64,000 bases of DNA from an uncultured Oscillospiraceae bacterium (GTDB lineage: Bacteria > Bacillota > Clostridia > Oscillospirales > Oscillospiraceae): contig CAJULJ010000003.1 of NCBI GenBank assembly GCA_910587395.1, forward strand, positions 14,854 to 78,853, read 5' to 3'. The stretch's first letter is position 1; the number at the start of each line of letters is the position of its first letter. The translations under genes and the position numbers were made by a program. The notes under the pieces are model-generated. The model saw only the letters and a list, made by a program, of their open reading frames with translations. It was not told the origin of the DNA and searched no databases. Below are positions 43,830-52,101 of the stretch, piece after piece.

Positions 43830-44762
43830 ATGGAGTACACCCATAAGCCGGTGCTTTTGAAGGAGTGCCTGGGCGGTCTGAACATCAAAGCGGGCGGAAT
43901 TTATGTGGACGGCACCTTGGGAAGGGCGGGGCACTCGCTGGAGATTGTGAAACGCCTGACCACCGGGCGGCTCATCGCCATTGACCGGGACAAGGCCGCT
44001 TTGGACGCCGCTCCCGCACGACTGGAGGGCCACATGGACAAGGTGACTCTGGTGCGGGGGAACTTCGGCGATTTGACGAATATCCTGGCCTCGCTGAATG
44101 TGGGCGGGGTGGACGGGATGCTGTTCGACCTGGGGGTGTCCTCTCCCCAGCTGGACGACGGGAGCCGGGGATTTTCCTACCTCCAGGACGCTCCATTGGA
44201 CATGCGCATGGACCAGTCCGCGCCCCTCACGGCCAGAGACGTGGTGAACGGCTGGAGTCGGGAGGAGCTGAAGCGCATCCTCTGGCAGTATGGCGAGGAG
44301 CGCTATTCCGGGCCCATCGCCGCCGCCATTGTCCGGGAGCGGGAGAAGGCCCCCATTGAGACCACCGGCCAGCTGGCGGAGCTGGTCCGGAGCGCCATGC
44401 CGGCCAAGGCGCGCCGCGAGAAGCAGCACCCGGCGAAACGGTCCTTTCAGGCCATCCGCATCGCGGTGAATGATGAGCTGGGCGAGGTGGAGCGGCTGCT
44501 GCCGGCGGCGCTGGGCGCCTTGAACGCCGGGGGCCGACTGGCGGTCATCTCCTTCCACTCGCTGGAGGACCGGCTGGTCAAGACCTTTTACGCCGACTGG
44601 GCGAAGGGCTGCACCTGCCCGCCGGATTTCCCGGTGTGTGTGTGCGGCAGGAAGCCGAAGGTGAAGCTGGTGGGCAAACGGCCCATCGTGGCTGACGAGG
44701 CGGAGCTGAACGAGAATCCCCGCGCCCGCAGCGCCAAGCTGCGCGTGGCAGAGAAGGTGTAA
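43830..44762 (+). CDS. rsmH: 16S rRNA (cytosine1402-N4)-methyltransferase
   Basis: 310 residues. Family start HKPVLLKECLGGL, SAM-binding DGTLGRAGHS, GMLFDLGVSSPQLDD, the catalytic-region RAIRIAVNDEL-type block (FQAIRIAVNDEL) and ISFHSLEDRLVK. One base after mraZ. Confidence 0.95.
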   Translation: MEYTHKPVLLKECLGGLNIKAGGIYVDGTLGRAGHSLEIVKRLTTGRLIAIDRDKAALDAAPARLEGHMDKVTLVRGNFGDLTNILASLNVGGVDGMLFDLGVSSPQLDDGSRGFSYLQDAPLDMRMDQSAPLTARDVVNGWSREELKRILWQYGEERYSGPIAAAIVREREKAPIETTGQLAELVRSAMPAKARREKQHPAKRSFQAIRIAVNDELGEVERLLPAALGALNAGGRLAVISFHSLEDRLVKTFYADWAKGCTCPPDFPVCVCGRKPKVKLVGKRPIVADEAELNENPRARSAKLRVAEKV

Positions 44763-44819
44763 CCCTGACCCTGCGGACAGCAAAGTGGGGTGTGGACGAA
44801 GTACGAAGGAGAATACCCT

Positions 44820-45392
44820 ATGGCGACTGAGCGCAGGAACGACATGAGAAGATACCGCACCTACGGCAGCGCGGCCTACCAGCCCGAGTTCGAGCAGGAG
44901 CCGCTTCAAAAGCCCTCCCGCCGTCAGGTGTCGGGCAATACCGTCCGCCGCCCGGAGCCCCGCCGCCGTCCTCAGGCACAGCCCCGCAGGCGTCCGGCGG
45001 TACGGCCCAACATCCAGGTGCGGCCCCAGAGCGCCGTGGCGCCCTTTACTGTGGTGGGGCTGTTTGTGGTGCTGGCCTGCGCGTGGCTGCTGGTGGTGAG
45101 CAGCGCTCAGCTGGCGGTGGCCAACAACGACATCGTGGAGCTTCGGTCCCAGCTGGCCGACCTCCAGGACGAAAACCGGAACCTCCAGACCAAGTACGAG
45201 CTGGTGTATGATCTGGAGGCGATTGAAAAACAGTTTTTGTCCGACGGCAGCATGATCCACCCAGGCGCGGGACAGACGGTGTACCTGGATCTGTCCGGGG
45301 GGGACAGCGTGGTGTACTACGACGGCGCGGGGAACGGCCTGTCCGGCCTGCTCCAGTGGGCGGAACAGTTTTTCGCCGATCTGCTGTCATAA
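44820..45392 (+). CDS. ftsL: FtsL/DivIC-like septum protein
   Basis: 190 residues: a basic, Pro/Arg/Gln-rich cytoplasmic part (1-75), one membrane helix (APFTVVGLFVVLACAWLLVV) and an external leucine-zipper coiled coil (IVELRSQLADLQDENRNL), then a short tail. Sequence is weakly conserved in the family, so the call uses topology and the rsmH-ftsL-PBP order. It should link DivIB and the PBP at the septum. AAGGAG precedes the ATG. Confidence 0.8.
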   Translation: MATERRNDMRRYRTYGSAAYQPEFEQEPLQKPSRRQVSGNTVRRPEPRRRPQAQPRRRPAVRPNIQVRPQSAVAPFTVVGLFVVLACAWLLVVSSAQLAVANNDIVELRSQLADLQDENRNLQTKYELVYDLEAIEKQFLSDGSMIHPGAGQTVYLDLSGGDSVVYYDGAGNGLSGLLQWAEQFFADLLS

Positions 45393-45432
45393 GCGGCCGG
45401 CCCCGGCACATACATTGACCCATAGAGAGACA

Positions 45433-45472
45433 AGAGGGGCGTGAGGAACGCACAGAGTTCCCGCGCCCCTCT
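45433..45472 (+). promoter_or_regulatory. Intercistronic hairpin before the PBP gene
   Basis: Nine-base outer arms (45433-45441 with 45464-45472) and an inner GGAAC/GTTCC pairing form a strong imperfect stem between ftsL and the PBP, with no T tract after it. It may protect or attenuate the mRNA. Confidence 0.45.
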
Positions 45473-45500
45473 CCCAATCCAAGAAATGGAGCGAAGCGCA

Positions 45501-47930
45501 ATGCAAGATCCTAACCGCAAGCCCCGCCGCTCGGAGGGCAAAAATAACCGCAGCCTGTTCCGGCGCACCATTTTCTTGATGGTGGTGCTGGGCATCGGCA
45601 TGTTTCTCCCGCTGATCGCCCAGCTTTACAAGCTCCAGATCGTGGAGCACCTGGAGTGGGAGGAGCGGGCCGCCAACCAGCAGACCAAAAGCGTGTCCGT
45701 GGCCGCCAACCGGGGTACCATTTACGACCGGGAGGGCCGGGCCCTGGCCATGTCCGCCACGGTTTACAAGCTGATTTTGTCCCCCATGGGGGTATACAAC
45801 GCCGTCAACAAGGATAAGGAAAAGAAGTATGTAGACAAGGAAGGCGATTTTGACGAGGCGGCCTATGAGAAGGCCCTGTATGACATGCGCAAGACCATCG
45901 TGGACGGCATCGTGGACCTGTTTGATTACGATGAGGAGCGGCTGTGGGCCCGCATCGAGCGCATCAGCTCCGGCTACGAAGTGCTGTACTACGAGCTGGA
46001 GGAGGAGGACGCGGAGAAGGCCCGGCAGTTTATCAGTGAGAAGAAGCTGTCCGCCGGACTCCAGCTCACCCCCAGCAGCAAGCGGTACTATCCCTATTCC
46101 TCCATCGGCTCCCACATCCTGGGCTATATGGGCCAGACGGAGACCAGCGGTGACAACAAGGTGGGGAAGGCGGGCATTGAGCTGGGCTATGAGGATGTGC
46201 TGTCCGGTGAGCTGGGGAAGGTGGTCACCTCCCAGAACGGCTGGGGCGCGGAGATGCTCTCCGGCTACGAGATGTATTTCGAGGCCCAGAACGGCTATGA
46301 CACCACGCTGACTGTGGACGAGCGCATTCAGGCCATGCTGGAGCAGACCCTGGCGGAGGGCATCGAGACCTACGACGTGCAGGACGGCGCCTTCGGCATT
46401 GTCATGAACCCTCAGACCGGGGCGGTGCTGGCCATGGCCAGCAGTCCGGACTTCGACCCCAACGACTGGAACAGCATTCTCAGCGACGACCTCCAGGCCG
46501 AGATCGACCAGGTGAAAGCGGAGAAGGGGGACGAGGCGGCCGACGCCGCCTGGAAAGAGGCGTGGGAAACACAGATGATTAACCGCGCCCTGTCCGAGGC
46601 CTACGAGCCGGGGTCGGTGTTCAAGCCCATCACCGTGGCCATGGCCCTGGAGGAGGGCATCATCTCCATGGACGACCACTTTCAGTGCGGCGGCTCTTAC
46701 CAGCAGAGCGGCTGGCCCAAGCCCATCCGGTGCCACAAAAGGAGCGGCCACGGCGACCAGGACCTGACCAAGGCCGTGGGCAACTCCTGTAACGTGGCCC
46801 TGATGACCATCGCCGAGCGGATGGGCCCGGACATCATGTGGAAGTATTTCGAGGACTTCGGTCTGTTCGACTACACTGGCATCGACCTGGCGGGAGAGGG
46901 TGACGAAGTGTTCTGGGCGGAGAGCACATTCAAAGGCCCCACCGGGAGCCAGTCGGTGGCCACCAGCTCCTTTGGGCAGCGCTTCAAAGTCACCCCCATC
47001 CAGATGATCACCGCCTTCGCCGCCGTCATCAACGGCGGGCATCTGCTGGAGCCCTACGTGGTGCAGTCCATCAGCGACCAGGACGGCAACACCGTGTTCT
47101 ACCATGAGACCCAGGAGGTGCGGCAGGTCATCAGCGAGTCCACCTCCGACAAGGTCCGGGGCATTCTGGAGAGCGTGGTTGCCAACGATTCCGGCCACAA
47201 CGCCTCCCAGAGCGGCTACCGCATCGGCGGCAAGACGGGCACCTCCGAACTGCTGGACCGGGAGAATGAGCCGGACTACGACAAAGACGTCATGTGTTCC
47301 TTTATGGGCTTTGCCCCGGCGGACAATCCCCAGGTGCTGGTGCTGGTGGTGTACGACACCCCCAAGCGCGCCACGCCGGGTTCCAGCTACACCGCCAATG
47401 AGACCTACATCAGCGGCGGCAATATCGCGGCTCCCATGGCGGGGGCGCTCATCGCCGATATCCTGGACTACATCGGTATTGAAAAACAGTATTCCGGCGA
47501 CGAGCTGGCGGGCGCGGACACTCCGATGCCCTACGTGGTGGGCAGAGAGCTGACCGTGGCCAAGGGAGCGCTGCAAGACCAGGGCTTCGAGTGCCGCACC
47601 GTGGGCACGGGCAGCATCGTCACCCATCAGGTGCCCTCCGCCGGCGTGTCCATCCCCGGCGGGTCCAACGTGATCCTGTATCTGGGTGACGAGACGCCCG
47701 AGGCACAGGTGGAGACGCCAGACCTGTCCGGCCTGAGCCCCACGGCGGCAAAAATCAAGCTGGAGCAGCAGGGGCTGTTCATGCGGGCCACCGGTGTGGT
47801 GGATTATACGGACTCCTCTGTGGTGATGGCCGCCCAATCGGTGGACGCCGGGACCATGGTGTCCCCCGGTACGGTGGTGGAAGTACGATTTGTGAGTAAT
47901 ATCGAATATGGCGACCAGGGCGGATTATAG
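45501..47930 (+). CDS. Division transpeptidase (PBP2x/SpoVD-like) with PASTA domains
   Basis: 809 residues. Short cytoplasmic Lys/Arg part, membrane anchor (FLMVVLGIGMFLPLIAQL), PBP dimerisation domain (NRGTIYDREGRALAMS), then the transpeptidase with Ser in EPGSVFKP, SxN as NSCN, and KTG in GGKTGTSE. Two C-terminal PASTA domains follow (about residues 675-805: MPYVVGRELTVAKGAL; TPDLSGLSPTAAKIKL). It cross-links septal (or spore cortex) peptidoglycan with FtsW as glycosyltransferase. The ATG at 45501 has GGAG nine bases upstream; in-frame ATGs at 45486 and earlier lack a site. Confidence 0.93.
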   Translation: MQDPNRKPRRSEGKNNRSLFRRTIFLMVVLGIGMFLPLIAQLYKLQIVEHLEWEERAANQQTKSVSVAANRGTIYDREGRALAMSATVYKLILSPMGVYNAVNKDKEKKYVDKEGDFDEAAYEKALYDMRKTIVDGIVDLFDYDEERLWARIERISSGYEVLYYELEEEDAEKARQFISEKKLSAGLQLTPSSKRYYPYSSIGSHILGYMGQTETSGDNKVGKAGIELGYEDVLSGELGKVVTSQNGWGAEMLSGYEMYFEAQNGYDTTLTVDERIQAMLEQTLAEGIETYDVQDGAFGIVMNPQTGAVLAMASSPDFDPNDWNSILSDDLQAEIDQVKAEKGDEAADAAWKEAWETQMINRALSEAYEPGSVFKPITVAMALEEGIISMDDHFQCGGSYQQSGWPKPIRCHKRSGHGDQDLTKAVGNSCNVALMTIAERMGPDIMWKYFEDFGLFDYTGIDLAGEGDEVFWAESTFKGPTGSQSVATSSFGQRFKVTPIQMITAFAAVINGGHLLEPYVVQSISDQDGNTVFYHETQEVRQVISESTSDKVRGILESVVANDSGHNASQSGYRIGGKTGTSELLDRENEPDYDKDVMCSFMGFAPADNPQVLVLVVYDTPKRATPGSSYTANETYISGGNIAAPMAGALIADILDYIGIEKQYSGDELAGADTPMPYVVGRELTVAKGALQDQGFECRTVGTGSIVTHQVPSAGVSIPGGSNVILYLGDETPEAQVETPDLSGLSPTAAKIKLEQQGLFMRATGVVDYTDSSVVMAAQSVDAGTMVSPGTVVEVRFVSNIEYGDQGGL

Positions 47931-47938
47931 CGCCCCGA

Positions 47939-48478
47939 ATGGTGTGGAATATGGCGAGCATCCACAGTAAAACAGAAGCTCCCGTGGCCGTGGTGGGCCG
48001 AGGAGGGACCATTACCGCCGGACTGCTGCGCAGACTGCTGCCCGGGCCGGTGGTGGAGCTGACTCCCTGCCAGGCGGCGCTGTATGAGGGGCGCTGCCGG
48101 GCGGTGGTGGTGGAGAACTTCGACCCCGCCGCCCAGAGAACCCTCAGCAGCTGCGCCGCGGCCCGGTGGGCGCTGTCCCGGTGGTCCGGCGTCACGGTGG
48201 TGGGGCTGGACGACCCGGAGGGCAGGCGCTTTGCCGGGGCTATGCCGGGGGCGGTGTATGCCTACTCCGACGGGCGGCCCCAGGCGGACCTGACGGCGAA
48301 AAACGTCCGGCTCCGGGGAAAGCGGCTGGAATTTGTGGCCCTCGCCCAAGGGGAATTGGCACGGGTGCGGGTGCCTGCGGGGGAGAGGCCCAGGCTGTAC
48401 GACCATCTGGCGGCGCTGGCGGGAGCGCTGGCGCTGGGTGTGCCGCTGGACGACGCGGCGGCAAAGCTGAGCATGTAA
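47939..48478 (+). CDS. Truncated Mur-ligase-like protein with degenerate P-loop
   Basis: 179 residues in the place of murE/murF. PVAVVGRGGTITAGLLRRLL (14-33) aligns with the Mur ligase GTNGKTT ATP loop but lacks its Lys; VTVVGLDDPEGRRFA (85-99) matches the NADDPWG region; NVRLRGKRLEFV and RLYDHLAALAGALALGVPL (152-170) match the end of the central domain. About 60-90 central residues and the whole C-terminal ligase domain are missing, so ligase activity is unlikely. The frame is intact and tightly packed (stop of PBP 8 bases before; an ATG at 47951 is an alternative start). Similarity is my own reading, not a search. Confidence 0.65.
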   Translation: MVWNMASIHSKTEAPVAVVGRGGTITAGLLRRLLPGPVVELTPCQAALYEGRCRAVVVENFDPAAQRTLSSCAAARWALSRWSGVTVVGLDDPEGRRFAGAMPGAVYAYSDGRPQADLTAKNVRLRGKRLEFVALAQGELARVRVPAGERPRLYDHLAALAGALALGVPLDDAAAKLSM

Positions 48479-48521
48479 GAAAGAGCGAGGGAATACAAAA
48501 GAGAGTGTGGAGGAGAAGCTT

Positions 48522-49511
48522 ATGGTACGGATACTGCTGGCGGCGCTGACCGCCTTCGTGATCTCGGCGGCGGTGGGATGGTTCCTGATCCCCGCGCTGC
48601 GGGCCCTGCACGCGGGTCAGTCCATCAAGGAGATCGGACCCAACTGGCACAAGAATAAGGAAGGCACCCCCACCATGGGCGGCATCATGTTTATCATCGC
48701 GGTGATTGTGGTGGTGTTCGCCTTCGGCTGGCGGGACATGGCGGAGGGAAACTGGCAGGCGCTGTTCGTGCTGGGCTTTTCCCTGGTGTGCGGAGCCATC
48801 GGCTTTGTGGACGACTTTGCCAAGATCCGCAAGCATGAGAACACCGGCCTGACCGCCGGGTGGAAGTTCCTGCTCCAGCTGGCGGCGGCCATCGCGTTTC
48901 TGGCGCTGCTGCGCTGGAGCCGCCACCTGGCGCCCAACCTGTATATCCCCTTTGTCAACGTGTCCGTGCCTCTGCCCTGGGGGGTGTATCTGGTGTTCGC
49001 CGCCTTTGTGATGGTGGGCTGTGTCAATGCGGTCAATCTGACCGACGGCCTGGACGGTCTGGCCGGGTCGGTGACGCTGGCGGTGTCGGTGTTTTTTGCC
49101 GCGCTGTCCCAGTGGTGGAGCTATGGCGCGGTGGGCATCCTCGCCGGGGCGCTGGCAGGGGGGCTGCTGGGCTTCCTGGTGTACAATTTCCACCCCGCCA
49201 AGGTGTTCATGGGTGATACCGGCTCTCTGTTTCTGGGCGGCGCGGTGTGCGGCATGGCGTTCGCTCTGGACGCGCCGCTGGTGCTGGTGCCGGTGGGCAT
49301 TATCTATATCGCCGAGACCATGAGCGACATCATCCAGGTGGGCTACTTCAAGCTGACCCACGGCAAGCGGATTTTCCGCATGGCCCCCCTCCATCACCAT
49401 CTGGAGCTTGGGGGGTGGAGCGAGGTGCGCATTGTGCTCACCTTCACGGGCATTACGGTGGCGTTCTGCCTGCTGGCGTTCGTGGGTGTGATGTACCGGT
49501 ATGCGATATAA
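48522..49511 (+). CDS. mraY: Phospho-N-acetylmuramoyl-pentapeptide transferase
   Basis: 329 residues, ten membrane helices. Conserved loops: PTMGGIMFI, FVDDFAK, NLTDGLDGLAG, FMGDTGSLFLGG and the HHHLELGGWSE motif. It makes lipid I from UDP-MurNAc-pentapeptide and undecaprenyl phosphate. GGAGGAG precedes the ATG at 48522; a GTG 15 bases earlier sits in the binding site. Confidence 0.95.
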   Translation: MVRILLAALTAFVISAAVGWFLIPALRALHAGQSIKEIGPNWHKNKEGTPTMGGIMFIIAVIVVVFAFGWRDMAEGNWQALFVLGFSLVCGAIGFVDDFAKIRKHENTGLTAGWKFLLQLAAAIAFLALLRWSRHLAPNLYIPFVNVSVPLPWGVYLVFAAFVMVGCVNAVNLTDGLDGLAGSVTLAVSVFFAALSQWWSYGAVGILAGALAGGLLGFLVYNFHPAKVFMGDTGSLFLGGAVCGMAFALDAPLVLVPVGIIYIAETMSDIIQVGYFKLTHGKRIFRMAPLHHHLELGGWSEVRIVLTFTGITVAFCLLAFVGVMYRYAI

Positions 49512-49684
49512 GCGCGGAGCCGTTACGCGCGCGGATGGAATCCAAAAAGGCGGCGCGGGCCGCCCCCAAACCGGAGCTCAGTGAAATGGGTCCGGCTTGG
49601 AGAGGGAGAGCGGCCGGATGAGTGAGCTTTTGCCGCGGGCGGAAGCGAAGGATATGGAGCTCTGACGAGAGGAGGGAGAGACCC
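49512..49684 (+). other. Gap between mraY and ftsW, where murD usually lies
   Basis: 173 bases with two tiny coupled frames: 28 codons from ATG 49534 to 49620 (start MESKKAARAA) and 15 codons from ATG 49618 (MSELLPRAEA), the second overlapping the first by an ATGA and preceded by a GGGAG. They may be vestiges of an excised gene or leader peptides; neither resembles MurD clearly. Confidence 0.35.
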
Positions 49685-50917
49685 ATGGCCAGAAAAGCAA
49701 AGCGGGACCTGACCATCGAACAGCAGCTGGCCAGGGGGCCCATCGACCTGCCCTTTCTGGCGCTGGTGATGCTGCTCACCGCCATCGGGCTTATTATGGT
49801 GCTGTCCGCCTCCTACGCCTCCGCCATGTATAATTTGACGCCCAACGTGACCAACACCGGGGGGGACCCGCTGTACTATTTCAAACGGCAGTTTGGCTTT
49901 GCCCTGCTGGGGCTGGGAGCCATGGTGGTGATCTCCAAAATCGACTACCAGCACTTCCGCTGGATGTCCGTTTTCGCGCTGGGGGCGTCCATTGTGCTGA
50001 TGCTGCTGGTGTTTGTGCCCGGCTTTGGACGGTCCGGCGGCGGCGCCCAGCGCTGGGTCAACATTTTCGGCATCCGGTTTCAGCCCTCGGAGATCGCCAA
50101 GGTGGGCGTCATCATGTTCTTTTCCGCCGGCCTGTCCAAGCGGAGCAGCCAGCTTGGCCCGCCGAAAAAGTGGAGCAAGCGCACCTTCACGGGCCGGATG
50201 GCGGCGCGGATGGACCGCATCGGCCTGCTGGAGCTGATTCCTTATGGCGTGGTGCTGGTGGTGGTGCTGGGCATCATCGCCCTTCAGCACCATATGTCCG
50301 GTATGATCCTGATCGTGGTGGCGGCGGCCTCGGTGCTGTTTGCCTCCGGCATCTCGCTGGGCTGGTTTGCCGCCGGAGGAACGCTGGTTGCCGGGGCGCT
50401 GCTCTGGATCATTACCAAAACCGAGTATATGACGGCCCGCATTGATATTTGGCAGGACCCCTTTAAGGACCCCAGAGGGGACGGATTTCAGCCCATTCAA
50501 TCCATGACCTCCATCGGCTCCGGCGGCCTGCTGGGGGTGGGCCTGGGCAACAGCAGGCAGAAATATCTGTTCCTGCCCGAGGAACACAACGATTACATCT
50601 TCGCCATCGTGTGCGAGGAGCTGGGCATGGTGGGGGCCTGCGTGATCATGGCGCTGTTCGCCCTGCTTATCATCCGGGGCTATTGGCTGGCGCTCCACGC
50701 GAGGGACCGGTTCGGGACGCTGCTTCTGGTGGGCATCACCTCGCTGATGGCCTTCCAGGTATTTTTCAACATCGGCGTGGTCACCAATTTTCTGCCCCCC
50801 ACGGGCATCTCGCTGCCGTTTTTCAGCTATGGCGGCACGGCCCTGGCCATTCAGCTGGGGGAGATGGGCATGGTGCTCAGCGTATCCAGGCAGATCGCCG
50901 CGCCCAAGGCGGAGTAG
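49685..50917 (+). CDS. ftsW: Peptidoglycan glycosyltransferase FtsW (SEDS family)
   Basis: 410 residues, ten membrane helices. SEDS landmarks: GAQRWVNIFGIRFQPSEIAK, GLGNSRQKYLFLPEEHNDYIF with the acidic catalytic loop, and the closing LPPTGISLPFFSYGGT. It polymerises lipid II at the septum with the cognate PBP. GGAGGGAG precedes the ATG at 49685; an upstream in-frame segment is rejected. Confidence 0.94.
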   Translation: MARKAKRDLTIEQQLARGPIDLPFLALVMLLTAIGLIMVLSASYASAMYNLTPNVTNTGGDPLYYFKRQFGFALLGLGAMVVISKIDYQHFRWMSVFALGASIVLMLLVFVPGFGRSGGGAQRWVNIFGIRFQPSEIAKVGVIMFFSAGLSKRSSQLGPPKKWSKRTFTGRMAARMDRIGLLELIPYGVVLVVVLGIIALQHHMSGMILIVVAAASVLFASGISLGWFAAGGTLVAGALLWIITKTEYMTARIDIWQDPFKDPRGDGFQPIQSMTSIGSGGLLGVGLGNSRQKYLFLPEEHNDYIFAIVCEELGMVGACVIMALFALLIIRGYWLALHARDRFGTLLLVGITSLMAFQVFFNIGVVTNFLPPTGISLPFFSYGGTALAIQLGEMGMVLSVSRQIAAPKAE

Positions 50918-50928
50918 GAGGACGGGCT

Positions 50929-52041
50929 ATGAGAGTGATATTTACCTGCGGCGGCTCGGCGGGCCATGTGAATCCTGCCCTGGCCGTGGCCCAGGTGTTT
51001 GAGGCCCGGCACCCCGGCTGTGAAATTTTGTTCGTGGGCGCGGAGCGGGGGATGGAGCAGCGGCTGGTCACCCAGGCGGGCTATCCCATCGAGACAGTGA
51101 AGGTGTCCACCTTCGAGCGCGCCTGGAGCTGGAAGATTCTGAAGCACAACGTGAGCAGCGCATTCAAGCTCCCGGTGGGCCAGCACGAGGCGGCGGCGAT
51201 CCTCAAAAGGTTCAAGCCCGATCTGGTGGTGGGTACGGGGGGCTATGCCTCCTATCCCGCCGTCCACGCGGCGGCGAAGCGGCGCATCCCCTGCGCCATC
51301 CACGAATCCAACGCTTATCCGGGCCTGACCACCCGGGCGCTGGCAAATAAGGTGGATTTGGTGATGGTGGGCTTTCCCGAGGCGGCGGCGTACTATAAGG
51401 AGGCCAAAAGGGTGGCCGTCACCGGCACCCCGGTGCGGGGGGAGTTTTTCTCCCTGGACCGGGAACAGGCCCGCTTGAAGCTGGGTCTGCTGGACAGCCA
51501 GCCGCTGGTAATCTCCTTCTGGGGCTCCCAGGGAGCGGGGCACATGAGTGAGCGCACCGTGGATCTGGTGGAGCGCTGGTCGGCGGAGGGACGCCGATTT
51601 CACTACGTCCACGCCGCCGGGCGGGATTACGAGGACATGACCGCCGAGCTGAACAAGCGGGGCGTGTCTGTCTCCGGCAGCGAAGTGCGGCCCTACATCG
51701 ACGACATGCCGGTGGTGATGGCGGCGGCTGATCTGGTGATCTGCCGGGCGGGGGCCTCCACCATTGGGGAGCTGACCGCTTTGGGTAAGCCCGCCATCCT
51801 GGTACCCTCCCCCTTTGTGGCGGCCAACCACCAATATAAAAATGCCAAGGTGCTGGCCGACCGGGGCGGGGTGGAGCTGATCGAGGAGAAGGAGTGCACC
51901 GGCGAGAGCCTCTACAAAGCGGCCATGGAGCTGCTGGCCCACGGAAGCCGCCGGGCGGCCATGGGCCGGGCGCTCAAGGAGCTGGCTGCTCCAAACGCGG
52001 CGCAGGATATCTATGAAAACCTGATTGCCCTCATGAAATAA
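50929..52041 (+). CDS. murG: Lipid I GlcNAc transferase MurG
   Basis: 370 residues, GT28 fold. Start MRVIFTCGGSAGHVNPALAV (Gly-rich loop; His), VVGTGGYASYPAVHAA, HESNAYPGLTTR and the UDP-GlcNAc site ICRAGASTIGELTALGKPAI. It adds GlcNAc to lipid I on the cytoplasmic membrane face. HESN replaces the more common HEQN. Begins 11 bases after ftsW with AGGAGG upstream. Confidence 0.94.
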   Translation: MRVIFTCGGSAGHVNPALAVAQVFEARHPGCEILFVGAERGMEQRLVTQAGYPIETVKVSTFERAWSWKILKHNVSSAFKLPVGQHEAAAILKRFKPDLVVGTGGYASYPAVHAAAKRRIPCAIHESNAYPGLTTRALANKVDLVMVGFPEAAAYYKEAKRVAVTGTPVRGEFFSLDREQARLKLGLLDSQPLVISFWGSQGAGHMSERTVDLVERWSAEGRRFHYVHAAGRDYEDMTAELNKRGVSVSGSEVRPYIDDMPVVMAAADLVICRAGASTIGELTALGKPAILVPSPFVAANHQYKNAKVLADRGGVELIEEKECTGESLYKAAMELLAHGSRRAAMGRALKELAAPNAAQDIYENLIALMK

Positions 52042-52101
52042 CGGCCCAAAGCCCTTCCGCATAGAATGAATCGAGATTTCTTTCTATGGGGAGGCTTTGC
52101 C

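Noticed and set aside
45387..47837. An 816-codon minus-strand frame opposite the PBP gene
   Set aside because: Antisense to a well-supported transpeptidase with PASTA domains; composition is typical of a GC-rich shadow frame.
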